Origin: Calliphora vicina
Taxonomy: Eukaryota; Arthropoda; Insecta; Diptera; Calliphoridae
Direction of reading: 5' to 3'
Assembly: GCF_958450345.1 (NCBI RefSeq)
Contig: NC_088780.1
Span: 100,018,226-100,082,225, forward strand
Length of the DNA: 64,000 bases
The notes under the pieces were generated by a model. It saw only the letters and a program-made list of their open reading frames with translations. It was not told the origin of the DNA and did not search any database. Every line of letters begins with the position of its first letter. Position 1 is the stretch's first letter. Positions 1-11,079 of the stretch are shown piece by piece. The position numbers and the translations under genes were made by a program.

Positions 1-559
1 AAAAAAATGTTATTTAGTGGTTGTTAATTTTTTAAAAGTTATTTTGAATAATTTAACGCCTTTTTGTGTAATTCGGAAATAAGAATGATTTTAAAACATG
101 CTTTAACGATTATAAAACATGACATTTAACTAGTGATTTAACAACTAATACATTTGAACAATAATCTAATAATTTTTCGGTGAAAAAAATCTTCTAAACT
201 GTTAGCCCGGTTTGAGTAAAATCTGATATAAGCAAAGAGGAAATGTTACATCTGCTTGATGTTAAGTTTTCCCTAATTAATTTGCCACGTAAAAAATATA
301 AGGTAGACATGTTACATATCAATGGATAGGGGATTTTGTCTACTTTTCAAAAATGTAAATAGCTTTTGACAATTGAAAAATTCAAGGAATAGTTTTTTGA
401 AAAATATGACAAAAATGCTTTCTATTGAGTTTTTTCAAAGATTCAAAGTTTTCAAATTGAAATTAAATTTTTATTTATGAATACTTTTTAATGAAGTTTT
501 ACAGTTATATAGATTTTTCTATTAGAAATGGAAAAATAAAAACAAAATTTGAAATTTAT
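1..559. other. AT-rich sequence, nothing identified
   Basis: No coding signal or recognisable repeat was seen. The short open frames are low-complexity products of AT richness. Confidence 0.5.
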
Positions 560-1195
560 TATCAGGAATCCCGCAATTCCCAAAAAAGTTTTGAAAAATC
601 CAAAAAATGTTTTTTTGGCTATAATATCAAAACCAGGAGAGAGATTATCAGAACCCCTTACAAAGTAATTAAAAACATATTGGGCCATCTAAAATGGGTT
701 ACCATATTTTGATATCGACTATGCGATTTGAGAATTTTTGCCCTAAACTAGAATTTTACATAAAAAATCCGTTTTTTGGATGGACCTGGTCATCTCGGTA
801 TCAAAAAGTTTCAACTCTTTTTGGTTTAAAATATTTTATGTAGAGTTGGCTTTTTAAAATGTATAAATTCCTTATACATCTTCTTGGAAATTTTTTATAT
901 AGATTAAAAAGAAAAAAATCACTTTTTTTCCACAAAAAAAAATTTAACATTTTTACATTTGTTAAATTCAAATACATATTTTCATTGAGTCATGAGTTTT
1001 AAACAATTCTCTATTTATCTGACATATACATTTGTTGTTAGTCCAATGAAAGAAAAATGGAGAAAATCTGGAAATATTTCGACTCGCTGTTATCAAAAAA
1101 ATGAAGTAGGGTGTGAACAATTTTGAAAAACTAATTTTCAAAAGAGATAATTGATAGCTATATAGATCTTGACGAGAATATTCTATATTTGTAAT
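560..1195 (+). repeat. Dispersed repeat family R1, uninterrupted copy
   Basis: This stretch is repeated in the same orientation at 2275-2360 plus 4258-4700. Shared landmarks are CAGGAATCC, TTGAGAATTTTTGCCCTAAA, GGATGGACCTGGTC, TACATCTTCTTGGAAATTTT and GAGATAATTGATAGCTA. It has no protein-coding content. It serves as the empty-site reference for the 1.9 kb insertion that splits the second copy. Confidence 0.75.
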
Positions 1196-1198
1196 TTT

Positions 1199-1525
1199 TA
1201 TACCCTACACCACCATAGTGGGGAGGGTATTATGCGTTTGTGCAGATGTTTGTAATGCCCAAAAATATTAGTCTAACACCCTCCTTAAAGTATACCGATC
1301 GACTTAGAATCACTTTCTGAGTCGATTAAACGATGCCCGTCCGTCCGTCTGGCTGGTCGGCTGGCTGGCTGTCCATGTAAACCTTGTGCGCTTAGTACAG
1401 GTCGCAATTTTGAAAATATTTTGATCAAGTTTTGTTGAAACTCGCTGAAATCGGTCCATTATTTCACCTAGCCCCCATACAAATGTCCTTCCGAAATTGG
1501 ACTTTATCGGTCATAAATGTTTAAT
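1199..1525 (+). repeat. Fly dispersed repeat family R2, short copy
   Basis: It starts TATACCCTACACCACCATAG, contains a TCCG/GGCT-rich low-complexity stretch around 1341-1380 and breaks off after CGGTCATAAATGTTTAATTA. The next unit begins directly after it, about 327 bp on, in the same orientation. It has no coding capacity. I recall related repeats being abundant in muscoid flies, but have not verified this. Confidence 0.8.
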
Positions 1526-2240
1526 TATACCCTACATATACCAGTGGGGAGGGTATTATGCGTTTGTACAGATGTTTGTAACGCTCAAAAATATTAGTCT
1601 ACCACCCACCTTAAAGTATACCGATCGTCTTAGAATCACTTTCTGAGTCGACTAAACGATGTCCGTCCGTCTGGTTGGCTGGCTGTCCATGTAAACCTTG
1701 TGCGCAGAGTACAGGTCGCAAGTTTGAAGATATTTCGATCAAAATTTGGTACATATTATTTTTTTGGCGCAAGAACGAAGCCTATTGAAACTGGCTGAAA
1801 TCGGTACATTATTTCACCTAGCCCCCATACAAATGTCCTTCTGAAATTGGACTTTATCGGTCATAAATGTTTAATTTATATATGTATCTCCACAAATTCC
1901 GCTCCGAATAAGTTTTATATATACAAAATTCATGTCACCAAATTTCGTTATGATCGGTCCATAATTAGTCATAGCTCCCATATAGACCCGCTTCCGAAAA
2001 TCACTTTAACGTGCATAAATCGCTTGAAAATGTTGGTATACACAAAATTCAACATAGTTAACTTCAATATAAACATAAATCACACGACCTAATTTCATGG
2101 TGATCGGTCTATAATTGGTCTTAGCCCCCATATAAGGCCCACTTCCGAAAATCACTCAAAAATATAAATTATTGAAATTTTAGAAGAAAAATGATTTTGC
2201 TCATTTACTTGGTTCGGGTTTGACCGACCATACTTTATTA
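1526..2240 (+). repeat. Fly dispersed repeat family R2, longer copy
   Basis: It repeats the preceding unit and continues past that unit's breakpoint through ATCGGTCTATAATTGGTC and CCCATATAAGGCCCACTTCC to GACCGACCATACTTTATTAC. Partial relatives lie near 23080-23260, 32720-33075 and 45873-46455. The 81-codon open frame inside it is a chance frame. Confidence 0.8.
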
Positions 2241-2655
2241 CTTGTTCAACTGGAAATTAAATTAAATTTGTTATCAGGAATCCAGCGATTCACAAAAAAG
2301 TTTTGAAAAATCCAAAAAATGGAATTTTTATTTTTGTGACTATAATATCCATACTAAAGACCTGCACAAGCTGCATTGTTTAACACGAAGACAATTGCCA
2401 CATGATGCTTTTGTCATGTCATGTTATGTTCTTTTACCTACTTAACAGCAACACGCAAAGGCAATGTATATCAAAACAAAAAACAAACGCAGCATCATTT
2501 TAACAACATCATAACACACACAACATTAAAAAAATTAACAGATGCATGGATGACATGGAAAATAATTTCAAGTCATTTAAATCATGTATGAGGCCTTTTT
2601 TGTATGAGATTATTTCAATTCATTTGTAGTATTTATTGTGTGCAATAAGAAAAAA

Positions 2656-2841
2656 TCTATATTAATATATAAATGTCTTTGTAAGTTTGTTGGTTTGTTT
2701 ATTTGTTTGAGCATCACGCCTAAACGGCTGAACCGATTTTATTGAAATTTGGAACCTAGATAGATCCTTACTGGGAAGCGTCAATAGGCTATATATTTTT
2801 TTACTACGACAGGGCTAGCGAAGCGCACCGAGTCAAGCTAG
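2656..2841 (+). mobile_element. Mini-Helitron (non-autonomous)
   Basis: It starts TC after an A, ends CTAG before a T and has no TIRs or target duplication, which are Helitron hallmarks. Its 3' end (GCTAGCGAAGCGCACCGAGT, then CAAGCTAG) closely matches the 3' ends of the larger Helitrons at 17914-19326 and 37372-38901. The body contains the motif of a widespread insect repeat (GCTGAACCGATTTTATTGAA). It has no coding capacity. Confidence 0.7.
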
Positions 2842-3519
2842 TTGACTATAAAAATACAACTGAAATTTATATTTATATTGTATAGTAGGTCAAAATAAAA
2901 ATACGAAAGTACACCAATGGGTTTTTCAATGTTGTTTTGGAAAATTTTACAATATTTAGTAATATTACCTGTTATATTATTACTTAAAAAGGAATACGTG
3001 GAATATAAGCCATAAAATGCCAATAATTTTCATGGAATTAAAAATGTAATGTGTTTCACATACATATTTTAAATACTACCTAACTTAGGTACAACCGCTC
3101 GAATATTATTAACGGGACATTTAATAATTACATTGCTAAATAAAATAAAACTTCATGAACAAAGCCAATTGGCCTATTAGACGACGTTTAATTAAAGAAA
3201 ATTGAATTAATGTATAAATCCTTAACGGTGAAGTTTATAATATATTTAATTATATTAAAGACAAACGTGTTTATTATACTCGTTGTAAAAACGTGTTTAA
3301 ATTTAATGAAGTGTCTCTGAATCGTTCGCGGCATAATTGCTACAAAAATATAAATCTACGAAAATGATCCAATGGAACAAAAGCAACTGCCCAACGATTT
3401 GAAGAAAAAGTGTAGGGCATTTATTGCGTAACTTCACAGAATTTTTTTTCCTATTTTTTGTTTTCAAATAAAATCTAGAAGGCTTGAACAAAATTATTTA
3501 AATTTTCTAGTATATATTT

Positions 3520-3872
3520 ATGTTATTCAAAAATGTTTGAAATTTTTCTTGGAAAATATTTAATTTTTTTATGATTTTCAGCTATACAATGAGAAAATAT
3601 GTATACGTTTCAGACTTTTCTATACATTCAGAAATATTGGCCAATATTGGGATATTATACAAACATATTTGAACTACATAATGCAATTTATTATAAAATA
3701 GCAACAAATTTGTGTAAAAAAATTAAAAATTTCCTTCATGTACAAATTAATAATATTTATGAACATGTTCTTATTCTGAATGAAAAAAAGTTTGGAAAAA
3801 ATTCATGTTCGATTAATAATATTTATTAAAAAATTCATTCCAATTATGAATTTCTTTTTCCTGTGTTACACT
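3520..3872 (-). mobile_element. Truncated copy of the ACACAGAAAAAA-end element
   Basis: The reverse complement aligns with 48474-48900. Shared blocks include ATTCATTCCAATTATGAATT, GAACATGTTCTTATTCTGAA and TTTTTTTATGATTTTCAGCT. The outer end near 3855-3872 carries CCTGTGTTACAC, equivalent to the other copy's ACACAG end. The opposite end is lost or diverged. Confidence 0.65.
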
Positions 3873-4096
3873 TTATTATTTATATTTTTTAAAAATCCTT
3901 ATATTATTTGTTCTAAATATTTAAAAAAAAATATATAATGCTAAATAATAATAGTTCTCAGATATTCACTGTTCAGCAGTTATGTACAATTTCATTCTGC
4001 TATGCAATTTTATTCTGCCTAACAATGCGACACTTGTTAACATCAATTCAATTCAAGCTACCACACATAACAACAGCATCATCAATAGTTATAGAC

Positions 4097-4192
4097 ATGA
4101 CATGGCACAACACGGTTTTCGCGGCGCGATGACATGGTACAACATGGTTTTTGCGGCGCGATGACATTGAACAACACGATGTGCGCGTCGAC
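4097..4192. repeat. Three tandem copies of a 32-bp GC-rich unit
   Basis: Units start at 4097, 4129 and 4161 with ATGACATGG or ATGACATTG and end in GCGGCGCG or a degenerate form. The two good copies differ at few positions. It is an unusual GC-rich block in an AT-rich setting. Confidence 0.8.
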
Positions 4193-4764
4193 ACAACAAA
4201 ACAAAGCATCAAATTTTGAAGTAAGACATTTTTCTACAAAATGTTGTCTTGTGCAGGATTCCATACCACGAGAGGGGTAATCTGAATCCTTTGCAAAACA
4301 TTTAAAAATGATTTGAGAATTTTTGCCCTAAAGAATTTTACATAAAAAAACGTTTTGTTGGATGGACCTGGTCCCCTCGGTATCAAAAAAGTACAAATAT
4401 CTTATACATCTTCTTGGAAATTTTTTAGATAAATGAAAAAGAAAAAAGTACTTTTTTCCACAAAAAATAGCGAAAATTTGCCATTTTTACATTTGTTAAA
4501 TTCAAATGCATATAACTTTGAAGGCGGTCATGATTTTTAAACAATTCTATTATCAATGAACTGGAGTAGGGTGGTAAAAAATGTTGAATATTTAATTTTA
4601 AAATGAGAATATCTCCTAAGCTATAAGAGATAATTGATAGCTACGACGAGGTTTTTTATAGTGCTCGACGAGGAGATTCTTTATATGTAATTTTTTGGAA
4701 ATCGGAACCCAAATAGGTAGAAATACGATCGTTTTAAAAATAGACCCCAGGCCGCACATCTGGA

Positions 4765-5055
4765 GGGCCCATGAAGTCCAAACTCAAAACTTAAACTCGA
4801 CAACACGTCCTCTCTTCGCACGTCAAATCGCATTGAAATCGGACTAAGCGTCTTGAAGTTACAGATTTATTTCCTCCCAATTTTTTTTCTATACCTCTGT
4901 CCTCATTTGGATACCCCTTTTCGTTCTCGTGGTGGGCCCATGAGGTCCAAATTCAAAATATACACTCCACAACAATTCCTCTTTGCGCATTCAAATCGGA
5001 CTAACCGTTTAGAAATTACAGATTTATTACCCTCTTTTTTTCGATACCACTGTGC
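4765..5055 (+). repeat. 169-bp tandem duplication
   Basis: Two diverged units start at GGGCCC (4765 and 4934). Each contains a CCATGARGTCCAAA motif, an AATCGGACTAA motif and a TTACAGATTTATT...CCTC block ending in a GATACC-like motif. The 143-codon open frame across 4853-5284 runs through the repeat and has no recognisable domain. Confidence 0.7.
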
Positions 5056-5299
5056 GCCAGTAGATTATTTTCTCGGGCGATATGTAAAGTTCCAGGTAAA
5101 CCAGAAACGATCGAACACTTGGAAGCGAATGTTCGACGCTCCTTTTTTTAGAATAATTAAATTTGTTAAGAACATTTCTTCCCTAATTGTAGAAACGACT
5201 GCTGATTTGAGAACTTTCTCCAAGGAACGAAATTACAACTGGGAACCAATTTGTCTTCCTCTAGCATTATCATCAAAATTCTAAGCGCCAAATCATTTT

Positions 5300-6860
5300 T
5301 ACATGGGTGTTAAAACCATGTTATCTGATTAAAATCTCCCCTCTGATTGAACCCACTATATTCGTGTAGAGAACATTTTTTTTCAAAATATTTTAGCAGT
5401 TAACAAAGGTATTGATTACACTATCTCTATAATTGATATTGTACACTTGCTAAAAAGATAAACTTAAACCTTTGGCAATTGTTAAGTATCACATGACAGC
5501 TAAAAAACCTTAAGATTTTCTATATAGGTGTTTTTTGCGACATGATAGTACCACGCACAATTTAACCTTAGTTGTTTATTTGTTCTATCTTTCAGCTACA
5601 CATGCACATATTTCAAATTCCCCACGGAAAGAAAGTCCATACTTTTCAATAACGTGAAATGAAAAAAATAAATTTTAAACAAAAAAACAACCAACATCTT
5701 TTGATCTATTGGCTTATTACCTAGAATTTCAACAAAACATCATTTTTTTGTTTTTCACAACTGTGAGAAAATTATTAAACAAGTAGTTGGTAAGACAACA
5801 CTTGCAAAAACCAAACAAAATAATTTACCCAAAAAAAATGTTCAAAACAACATACACACATTAAAGCAAACATAAAATTTTCATAAATATTCAATTTATC
5901 ATTATTAAAGTAGACAAACAAAAAAAAACAGCTACGCATGCCAAGTGAAAAAAACAAGTGCACATGTGAGTGGGTTCCATAATAAACTCATGGATATTCT
6001 CACATAAATGTGTGTGTACCACATTAAAAACCGAGTGGGCTCTTCCATGGAATACAAAAATTCTTATATATGAATGTGAAAATTTTAAAATATGAGGAAG
6101 ATATGTATGAACAGCTGAAGCTAGAGTGGTGTAATAAATGTCAGCGATTCTTAATTGGGAGATAAAGCATAGACTAAGAGAAAAAAACTGTCGGACAAAC
6201 CAGAACAGTGTCTAACAAATGGGAGTACAAATACAAGATGATCAAACACTCATAACTTTGAAAATTACTAATTGTTCATTGTAACAACTTCAAACTTACA
6301 TTTCCAATTCAGTAAACAAATCGAATTCGGTATCCGTTTCACGCTTGATGCTATTAAAGGCGAATCCTCAACCATCATTATCATAATTCCCAGAGTGGCC
6401 GTTGTCTTATCTCCCAGGACCCTGAAAATTTAATTTTTACATTATCCATAGATGCAATAACTGTATGGATGACTGGGATCCCTTAAGGATTTCTAGAATG
6501 AGGTTATATTCCTAGATGTGGAGTAGAGAAGTAAAAATTAATCAGTCCTCTCCTAGGTTTTACTGAAATGCTGGTCGATTTCAATGTCTACGAGAATTTT
6601 CTTAATGTTTGATATATAAAAACAAAATCAGCAAAGACGCATCTATATACCGTGGTCAAAACTATTGAAGTCATATTACACGATGTTGTGACATGATTTT
6701 TGGAGAGTTAGATTTTTACCACTTGCACAAAATCCGGATCCTTTGAGACTAAGGGACATATCAACGAATAAAAACACCACGAATTTACAATATGGGTCAT
6801 AATATGCAATTTGGAACAAATAAATCTCAGGAAGAGCAGTAATATATTCACTGTTGTGTG
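5300..6860. other. AT-rich sequence without supported genes
   Basis: No domain was recognised on either strand. On the minus strand near 6300-6425 a less AT-rich stretch reads as an acidic peptide ending FDLFTELEM and is preceded by a TTTTCAG acceptor-like site. It contains an in-frame stop, so I do not call an exon. Confidence 0.4.
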
Positions 6861-6861
6861 A

Positions 6862-7135
6862 ACTTAGGTTAGGTTAGGTTATGTTAAGCAGGCTGTCAAC
6901 TCATTAGTATGGCTCACGAGAGTTTTCTTTGGGTTCCGTTCAAGAAAAGGAAACAAATTACATCATCCAACCCAAATCCCGTTACACCTATGAAGTATAA
7001 AATTGTAGATAAATTCGTAAGATCATGCTAGAAAAAGTCATTCAGCATTACCAGTCTCCGATCAGCTAAGCCGGGCAGTGGCAGAGCATGTACTCCAAAG
7101 TCTCATCCAAATCAGTTGCTTATTACAGCTGTTAT
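6862..7135 (-). pseudogene. 3' end of a LINE-type retrotransposon (fossil)
   Basis: Read on the minus strand, 7110-7070 encodes DETLEYMLCHCPA followed by a stop. This matches the C-terminal Cys/His motif (E-rich, H or L, CxCPA) typical of insect non-LTR retrotransposon polyproteins. The element then runs into untranslated sequence ending in three or four CCTAA repeats at about 6862-6880. Only the last few dozen codons and the 3' tail are recognisable. Confidence 0.55.
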
Positions 7136-7990
7136 GTTCTGTTAATGGAGTCTTGACATATTAACCGAAAATAGTGTTGCATGTGCATTCATCTCTGATT
7201 TCGATGATTTTATCTCATTTTCTACCTCTGATTTGTCGATGTGCCAGCTGTTTCATGTAATTCAGCCTACCTGTCAGACAATGTTCCTATATTTTGATAT
7301 CCAGATTAGTGTGACCTACGAAATTCACGCTATATGCTCCAGAGATACTCAGGCTTTGTTGACAATTTTCGATATAATTTCCTATTAGTAAAAATGATAT
7401 CCACTGATGCTAAATACGTTGCACAGGATATATGAAATTCTGAAATACCGACTCGCTTGTATAGTACATATCGTGTTATTATGAATTCTAAACTCCCATT
7501 GAAGTGCAATTCTGGAAGTGATAAGAAGATAAAGATAAATTACGCTTAGAGGAACAAAATTTTGGTTGCAGCTACAAAAGAAAATTTGATCAGTTGGACT
7601 AAATAAATCAAATGACAACGAAAACCAGTATCAAGTTGATTCTACTACAACAGATCATTCATAATCAAGGCACCAATTAGAAACGACTGGGCGGAAAACT
7701 CTGTCCTTCAGGATAAAGAGAACGGTTGTACGAGAATTGCTACCAGAAGTTGGACATATTCACTGATTTAGGTAGTTTCACTGATAAACTTATATTACCT
7801 AAAAGACTACAATGGAAGACAGAAATTTTGAATACAGAAATTTTATTTTTCAGAGAATTTAGTTGACTTATCTACACTCGATTGAAACCGATTAGAGGGA
7901 ACTCTTGCAGATTGAACACATTTGGTCTGTAAGAAGAAATTAATTGATACAATAGCATATATATGACTACCGACTGATCTGCGAAACAAC
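7136..7990. other. No recognisable feature
   Basis: It may contain further decayed upstream LINE sequence on the minus strand, but no conserved motif could be read. Confidence 0.35.
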
Positions 7991-8100
7991 CCAGAGCTAA
8001 TTACACCATGGCTGATAACAATTTATCACACCTGTCTCTGATGGTCCAGAGCTAATTACACCATGGCTGATAGCAATTTATCACACCTGTCTCTGATGGT
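7991..8100 (+). repeat. 55-bp direct tandem duplication
   Basis: Two units at 7991-8045 and 8046-8100 start CCAGAGCTAATTACACC and differ at one base (GATAACA versus GATAGCA). They abut the LINE reverse transcriptase remnant downstream. The near identity suggests a recent slippage or unequal-exchange event. Confidence 0.9.
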
Positions 8101-9780
8101 CCTACATACCCGATAGTTGGACCGAATGTAATGTGGCTTTCATCCCGAAGGCAGGTAAGGCCTCACACTCTAAAGTAAACGACTTCAGACTTATAAGTCG
8201 ATCATCCTTCTTGCTCAAAACCCTGGAGAGTATCATTGACACCCACATTCGAATGTCGATTGATCAATGACTACTATCTACCTCTCAACATGCTTATAAT
8301 AAGGGCAGATCAGTTGAGATGGCACTTCACGCATTAGTAGGGTATATCGAGAGATCTATCGAATACTACGATCTCTAGATCTGCTAAAAGAGGCACCCCA
8401 GGGAGGTGTAATATCTCCACTCTTGAGCTTAGTAACTTATATTCCCTGACCTATAAGACTATCGCCTATACGGATGACGTAGCGGTAGCGAAATACTAAA
8501 TCGATGGAGCATCGATAGTGGTTTTAGTGTAAATCCTAGCAAAAATAATTTAACGCTACCCCGACTAAGTGGAAACAAATTGACGAAAGTGCAAAATAAT
8601 TAGGCATCTTTGTCAACAGGAAATTATCCAGGAAACTTATCATTGCAGCAAGAGCATCTATGGCCATGACGGCTATGTATATCTGCAAAAAGGCCATATG
8701 CACGTGATGGGGTATTAGACCCTGGAACATGAATTGGCTAGTCGATACGGTTACTAAACCGATACAATTCTATGGGAAATCTCTCTGGTGTAGGGTAATG
8801 GATAGAGCCTATAACCGTGTACTTTTTGAATGGGTATTAAGAAGTATGTCAATTGCCAACTACAGCGACAAAGTTTCTACCAGTAGATTTAATGACCAAA
8901 AAGTTGGACCTGAACACAGCATTTGGACTCAACGAATGCAACTCATGAACATAAAGATCCCTTTAACAAGCCTGCATAATACGAAGCATTACAAATTCCT
9001 GATAATATCGATTACTGCACTCCTAGACTTTTTTTCTTGAGGAACTTCTGTTTTTCAATACCGTCCAGTATGGAATCTGATGTTGGTATATCCCTTGTCT
9101 TAATGGGGCTATCAATCTATATGGACGGATCCAAAAAAGGTGATAGAGAGGGCGGAGGTGTCTACATTCCTGAATGTCCTTCAGACTGAAGGACTCCGTT
9201 TACAACGAATATGTCTCAGCGATGTGGTGGCTATGATCACCGGGTATTGCATTTTCGGTACCCATGCTGCAAGACTTGAGCTGCAACACCATGACTTCTG
9301 TAGGAGTTGTCAAAATGAGGAGGAGGAAGATACCATTATACACTTCTTCTGTAACTGTCCAGCACTGGCAGAACTGCCTGCGAGTCTCTTAGGGGAAAGA
9401 TCCATTAGCAGCCTCTCCAAATTATCGGGGATGGAATTATGGTGTATATATGTCTTTATTAGGAAAAGCAGATGGTTAGTTAGAACGAATATGCAAATGG
9501 CACCTCATCTGTGACGCTGCATCTATCGCATGATGTTCTGCACTCTCCGAACTTCTTCGCTACTCTAACTCCTCTAATTTCTATTTAAAACGTCTCTTTT
9601 CAACCCTATTCTCACTGGAATTAACACACAGCTTATCGCTTTCCCTATTCTCTCATTATTTTCTTATCTATTTTCTTTATCTTTCTTAGGTAACACAAAG
9701 GGAACCATCAATGGTCCCATGTGAGCTGTACAAAAGGACGAAAGGCTTTGGACATCTAGCTGAAGACCTAACCTAACCCA
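8101..9780 (+). pseudogene. Decayed LINE with RT and RNase H remnants
   Basis: Reverse transcriptase pieces appear in order across frames: AFIPKAGKA, then SSFLLKTLES (about 8130-8240), RGTPQGGVISPLL (about 8390-8430), the catalytic-type AYTDDVAV (about 8462-8490) and GIRPWNMNWL...KPIQFYG (8712-8775). An RNase H start, IYMDGSKKG, follows at about 9115. The C-terminal part at 9190-9480 has a Cys/His motif (FCRSCQNEEEED...HFFCNCPALAELP). The 3' region ends GACCTAACCTAACCC at about 9778. There are many stops, frame changes and deletions, so it is dead. The RNase H places it among RNase H-bearing fly LINEs (I/LOA-like), which is an inference. Confidence 0.8.
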
Positions 9781-9784
9781 TATA

Positions 9785-10965
9785 TATGACTAAATCATGG
9801 CGATTTGAGGCTTGACACAATATGTCAAAGTATAAACAATTCCTTGGAATATCAGTAAGTAAACAATTTATGTTCACCAGGAGTAGATAATACATGGAAG
9901 CAGTGTCGGAGCGGAAAATCTACAATAGAGATTTATTGAAACTTGATTTTTCCAATAATAAGTATATTATACAAAAGTTTAAGAACCCCTCGTAAACAAT
10001 TGTACTTGTAGTATTGTCTTAACACATTGTCTCGGTGGTCGTACTTATTTTCGGTATGTAATGTCTATTTGTATATTTACGCCTTTGGTGACACCTTTAA
10101 CGTTTTGTTTTCTTTTCTCTAAATGCTTGTTAGTATTATTTTTTTTATTATTGTATTTTCTATTATGTTAGACAGAAATACCCATACAATTGGTTTTATT
10201 TTATATTCATTATACTCGTCTTATGCCGTTAATCTTGTGTCATTTTAAATGTTCTTTCAAATGCCTGGATAATTGTGCTTTCTTGTTGTACATTCAACAT
10301 ATGTCTGAGTGTTCAGGAAAACAACACAAAAAACGCAACTAATAAACCAAAAAAAAAAAAAACATTCAACGCATATTGAAGCAGACAAAAAATATCATCT
10401 TCTTTTGAAATATTAAACAATATTTTTCTACTTTATTTTTGTTGCTTTGAGAAATATTGTAAAGTTTGTGGGTCAACTGTTGTGGCAATTAAAGATGCTG
10501 TAGAAGTGTCGCATTAGAAAGGAACATTTCGGTATTGTTTTACAATATGTATGGCAATAAAGCAATTTTGCAATAATTGAAAATTATATTTTTGGGTCAC
10601 CTTTAATGAATGCTAATGTTTTGCAAACGTTATAAAGATTTTAATTTGGTTTTTGATTTATTTGTTTATAAGTTTAATGGATTTGGACATGTGTTTGACA
10701 TAAAGTAATGAAATGCAGAATTAGAGAATTGAAAGAAGCAGCAAATAAGAAAAGCTGGCTTGGTAATGTATTTAAAAATACATTTAGATATTTAAAAATT
10801 TAATAAAAATTCCGTCTGGCAATTTAAAGACATGCGACGTATTTTATATTCTTGGTAAATTCGTTTAATATTGATTGGAAGAAAGTTTAAAAATTATCAA
10901 CGGTGATCTTATTTTCATTAATTTTGATAGAGTACGAACTAGTGAAGAATTCGGCAGTTCACATT
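9785..10965. other. No recognisable feature
   Basis: AT-rich sequence with homopolymer tracts and no readable protein domain. Confidence 0.4.
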
Positions 10966-11079
10966 CACTGTGTTCAATAATACGATGGAAACACCACACA
11001 TCCCGGAAACTTTGACGAAAATAAAAAATCAAGCGTCAAGTTACTTGGAAACCCATAACAGAGTATGGGATTATAAATC

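Larger units (their letters stand above)
2361..4257. mobile_element. Non-autonomous element with 10-bp TIRs inserted in repeat R1
   Basis: It opens CCTGCACAAG (2361-2370) and closes with the exact reverse complement CTTGTGCAGG (4248-4257). It is absent from the homologous copy at 560-1195. It carries no transposase; inside are a mini-Helitron (2656-2841), part of an ACACAGAAAAAA-family element (about 3520-3872) and a GC-rich triplication (4097-4192). The superfamily is not assigned. The flanking TCCATAC repeat may mark the target duplication, but its exact length is unclear. Confidence 0.55.
2275..4700 (+). repeat. Repeat family R1, copy split by an insertion
   Basis: The two homologous parts are 2275-2360 and 4258-4700. 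Together they match 560-1195, and the intervening 2361-4257 is absent from that copy. Both sides of the break carry TCCATAC, consistent with a duplicated target. Confidence 0.7.

Noticed and set aside
4853..5284. 143-codon open frame
   Set aside because: It crosses the 169-bp tandem duplication and shows no domain, so chance extension through repeats is more likely than a gene.
6300..6430. Acceptor-like TTTTCAG followed by an acidic reading frame on the minus strand
   Set aside because: The frame contains an internal stop and no partner exon was found.
6862..6880. Repeated AGGTT/CCTAA words suggesting telomeric DNA
   Set aside because: They sit at the 3' ends of LINE fossils (also at about 9770-9780) and are too short to be telomere arrays. 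Flies also lack simple telomeric repeats.
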